A DNA stretch of 64,000 nt, from assembly GCF_004803855.2 (NCBI RefSeq), contig NZ_CP012552.1:372001-436000 (forward strand). The letters run 5' to 3'. The position numbers and the translations under genes were made by a program. Shown here piece by piece: positions 63,437-64,000 of the stretch. A model generated the notes under the pieces. It worked only from the letters and a program-made list of their open reading frames with translations, was not told the origin of the DNA and searched no databases. The stretch is from Campylobacter sp. RM16192. Lineage in GTDB: Bacteria > Campylobacterota > Campylobacteria > Campylobacterales > Campylobacteraceae. Numbering within the stretch: position 1 is the first letter of the stretch; every line of letters begins with the position of its first letter.

Positions 63437-64000
63437 ATGAACAATAAAAGATTTGATGAAGATAGAAATTCAAATAATAATGGCAATAATGGATTTTTTA
63501 ATAAGAATCCGATTTTTATTTTTGCTATTTTTGCTATCGTTATTATTTTGGTATTTAGAGGTTTTACCGACAATATGGAGATAGGAGGCTCGTTTGGAGG
63601 TCAAGCAGCCACTAAGAGCGTAACCTATTCTGAATTAAAAGAGATGATTAAAAACAAGCAAATTTCTCAAGTAGGAATTGCAGAAACATCTATTAAAGCA
63701 CTTGGTAATATGGGAGATGGCAGAAGTGTATTTATAGCAAAAAGAGTAAACGATCCTACTTTGGTACCTCTACTAGAAGCAAATAACATACCATACGGCG
63801 CATATAGTGAGACAAACTGGTTTACTGAACTGCTATTTTCTTGGGTTCTACCGATATTTATATTTTTTGGAATTTGGATGTTTCTTGCAAGTAGAATGCA
63901 AAAAAACATGGGCGGAGGCATACTTGGTATGGGAAGCTCCAAAAAGCTTGTAAATTCCGAAAAGCCAAAAGTGAAATTTACCGATGTAGCAGGCGTTGAA
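63437..64000 (+). CDS. ftsH: ATP-dependent zinc metalloprotease FtsH, N-terminal part
   Basis: The frame opens with ATG 63437 behind AAGGGAT and runs off the window (188 codons). The N-terminus is Asn-rich (NSNNNGNNGFF), followed by a transmembrane helix (IFIFAIFAIVIILVFRGF), the periplasmic domain with SVTYSELKEMIKNKQISQV, and a second helix (LPIFIFFGIWMFLAS). It then begins the AAA+ module with KVKFTDVAGVE, a hallmark of FtsH. The Walker motifs and HEXXH protease site lie outside. FtsH degrades misfolded membrane proteins and selected regulators. Confidence 0.95.
   Translation, partial: MNNKRFDEDRNSNNNGNNGFFNKNPIFIFAIFAIVIILVFRGFTDNMEIGGSFGGQAATKSVTYSELKEMIKNKQISQVGIAETSIKALGNMGDGRSVFIAKRVNDPTLVPLLEANNIPYGAYSETNWFTELLFSWVLPIFIFFGIWMFLASRMQKNMGGGILGMGSSKKLVNSEKPKVKFTDVAGVE

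Overview
The window reads as chromosomal DNA of a Campylobacter (Campylobacterota). It is AT-rich, with TATAAT boxes and poor -35 elements, frequent GTG/TTG starts and tightly overlapping operons. From dnaX to ftsH the order follows the C. jejuni block dnaX-rho-ccoI-ccoS-cytochrome c-gmhB-hldD-hldE-gmhA-waaF...waaM-waaC-exonuclease-gne-pgl-cheY-prmA-ftsH as I remember it. Several inserted or exchanged genes (nrfHA, two nucleotide-sugar dehydrogenases, a Wzx-type flippase, a GT25 enzyme, a second PglH-like enzyme) suggest a species outside C. jejuni/C. coli. I cannot name the species from sequence alone.

Layout. 0-1.1 kb: a Ton system on the minus strand (exbB with a frameshift, exbD, partial tonB). 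1.4-3.5 kb: a cysteine-rich Sel1-repeat lipoprotein, a small unknown protein and prfB. 3.6-6.7 kb: panC, rimO, tilS. 6.7-11.5 kb, minus strand: miaB with an HP0268-type protein upstream, a DUF374 acyltransferase, a small anchored protein and three genes resembling a PilM/PilN/PilO inner-membrane module. 11.6-17.4 kb: nusA, a 35-residue lipoprotein gene, dnaX, rho and a cation diffusion facilitator. 17.5-21 kb: ccoI and ccoS for cbb3 oxidase maturation, and two paralogous mono-haem cytochromes c.

21.1-37.7 kb is the lipooligosaccharide (LOS) locus. The complete ADP-heptose pathway (gmhB, hldD, hldE, gmhA) and waaF lie on one side, and waaC/waaM on the other. Between them is a variable core of GT4, GT9 and GT2 transferases, an O-antigen-ligase-like membrane protein and a NodB-type deacetylase interrupted after a G7 tract. 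Two adjacent glycosyltransferase genes (27.6-29.7 kb) carry several frameshifts and stops and look like pseudogenes.

37.7-42.4 kb holds a PolB-like exonuclease, a UDP-glucuronate 4-epimerase-like gene and the nrfHA nitrite reductase operon, with an FNR/CRP-like palindrome upstream. 42.4-60.8 kb is a complete-looking N-linked protein glycosylation locus: gne, udg, tviB-like, wzx-like, GT25, pglI, pglH, pglH-like, pglJ, pglB, pglA, pglC, pglD, pglE, pglF, pglG. PglF/E/D make UDP-diNAcBac, PglC/A/J/H/I and the extra transferases build the lipid-linked glycan, the Wzx-like protein (in the place of PglK) would flip it and PglB would transfer it to protein. The dehydrogenases predict uronic acids in this glycan or in the LOS. 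hisH, hisA, cheY, prmA and the start of ftsH close the window.

No tRNA, rRNA, CRISPR array, insertion sequence or prophage was recognised. No wholly new multi-gene defence or mobile system was evident. The least explained units are the PilMNO-like module, the sensor-like fold of PglG, and the remodelled pgl locus with a Wzx-type flippase and uronic-acid genes.
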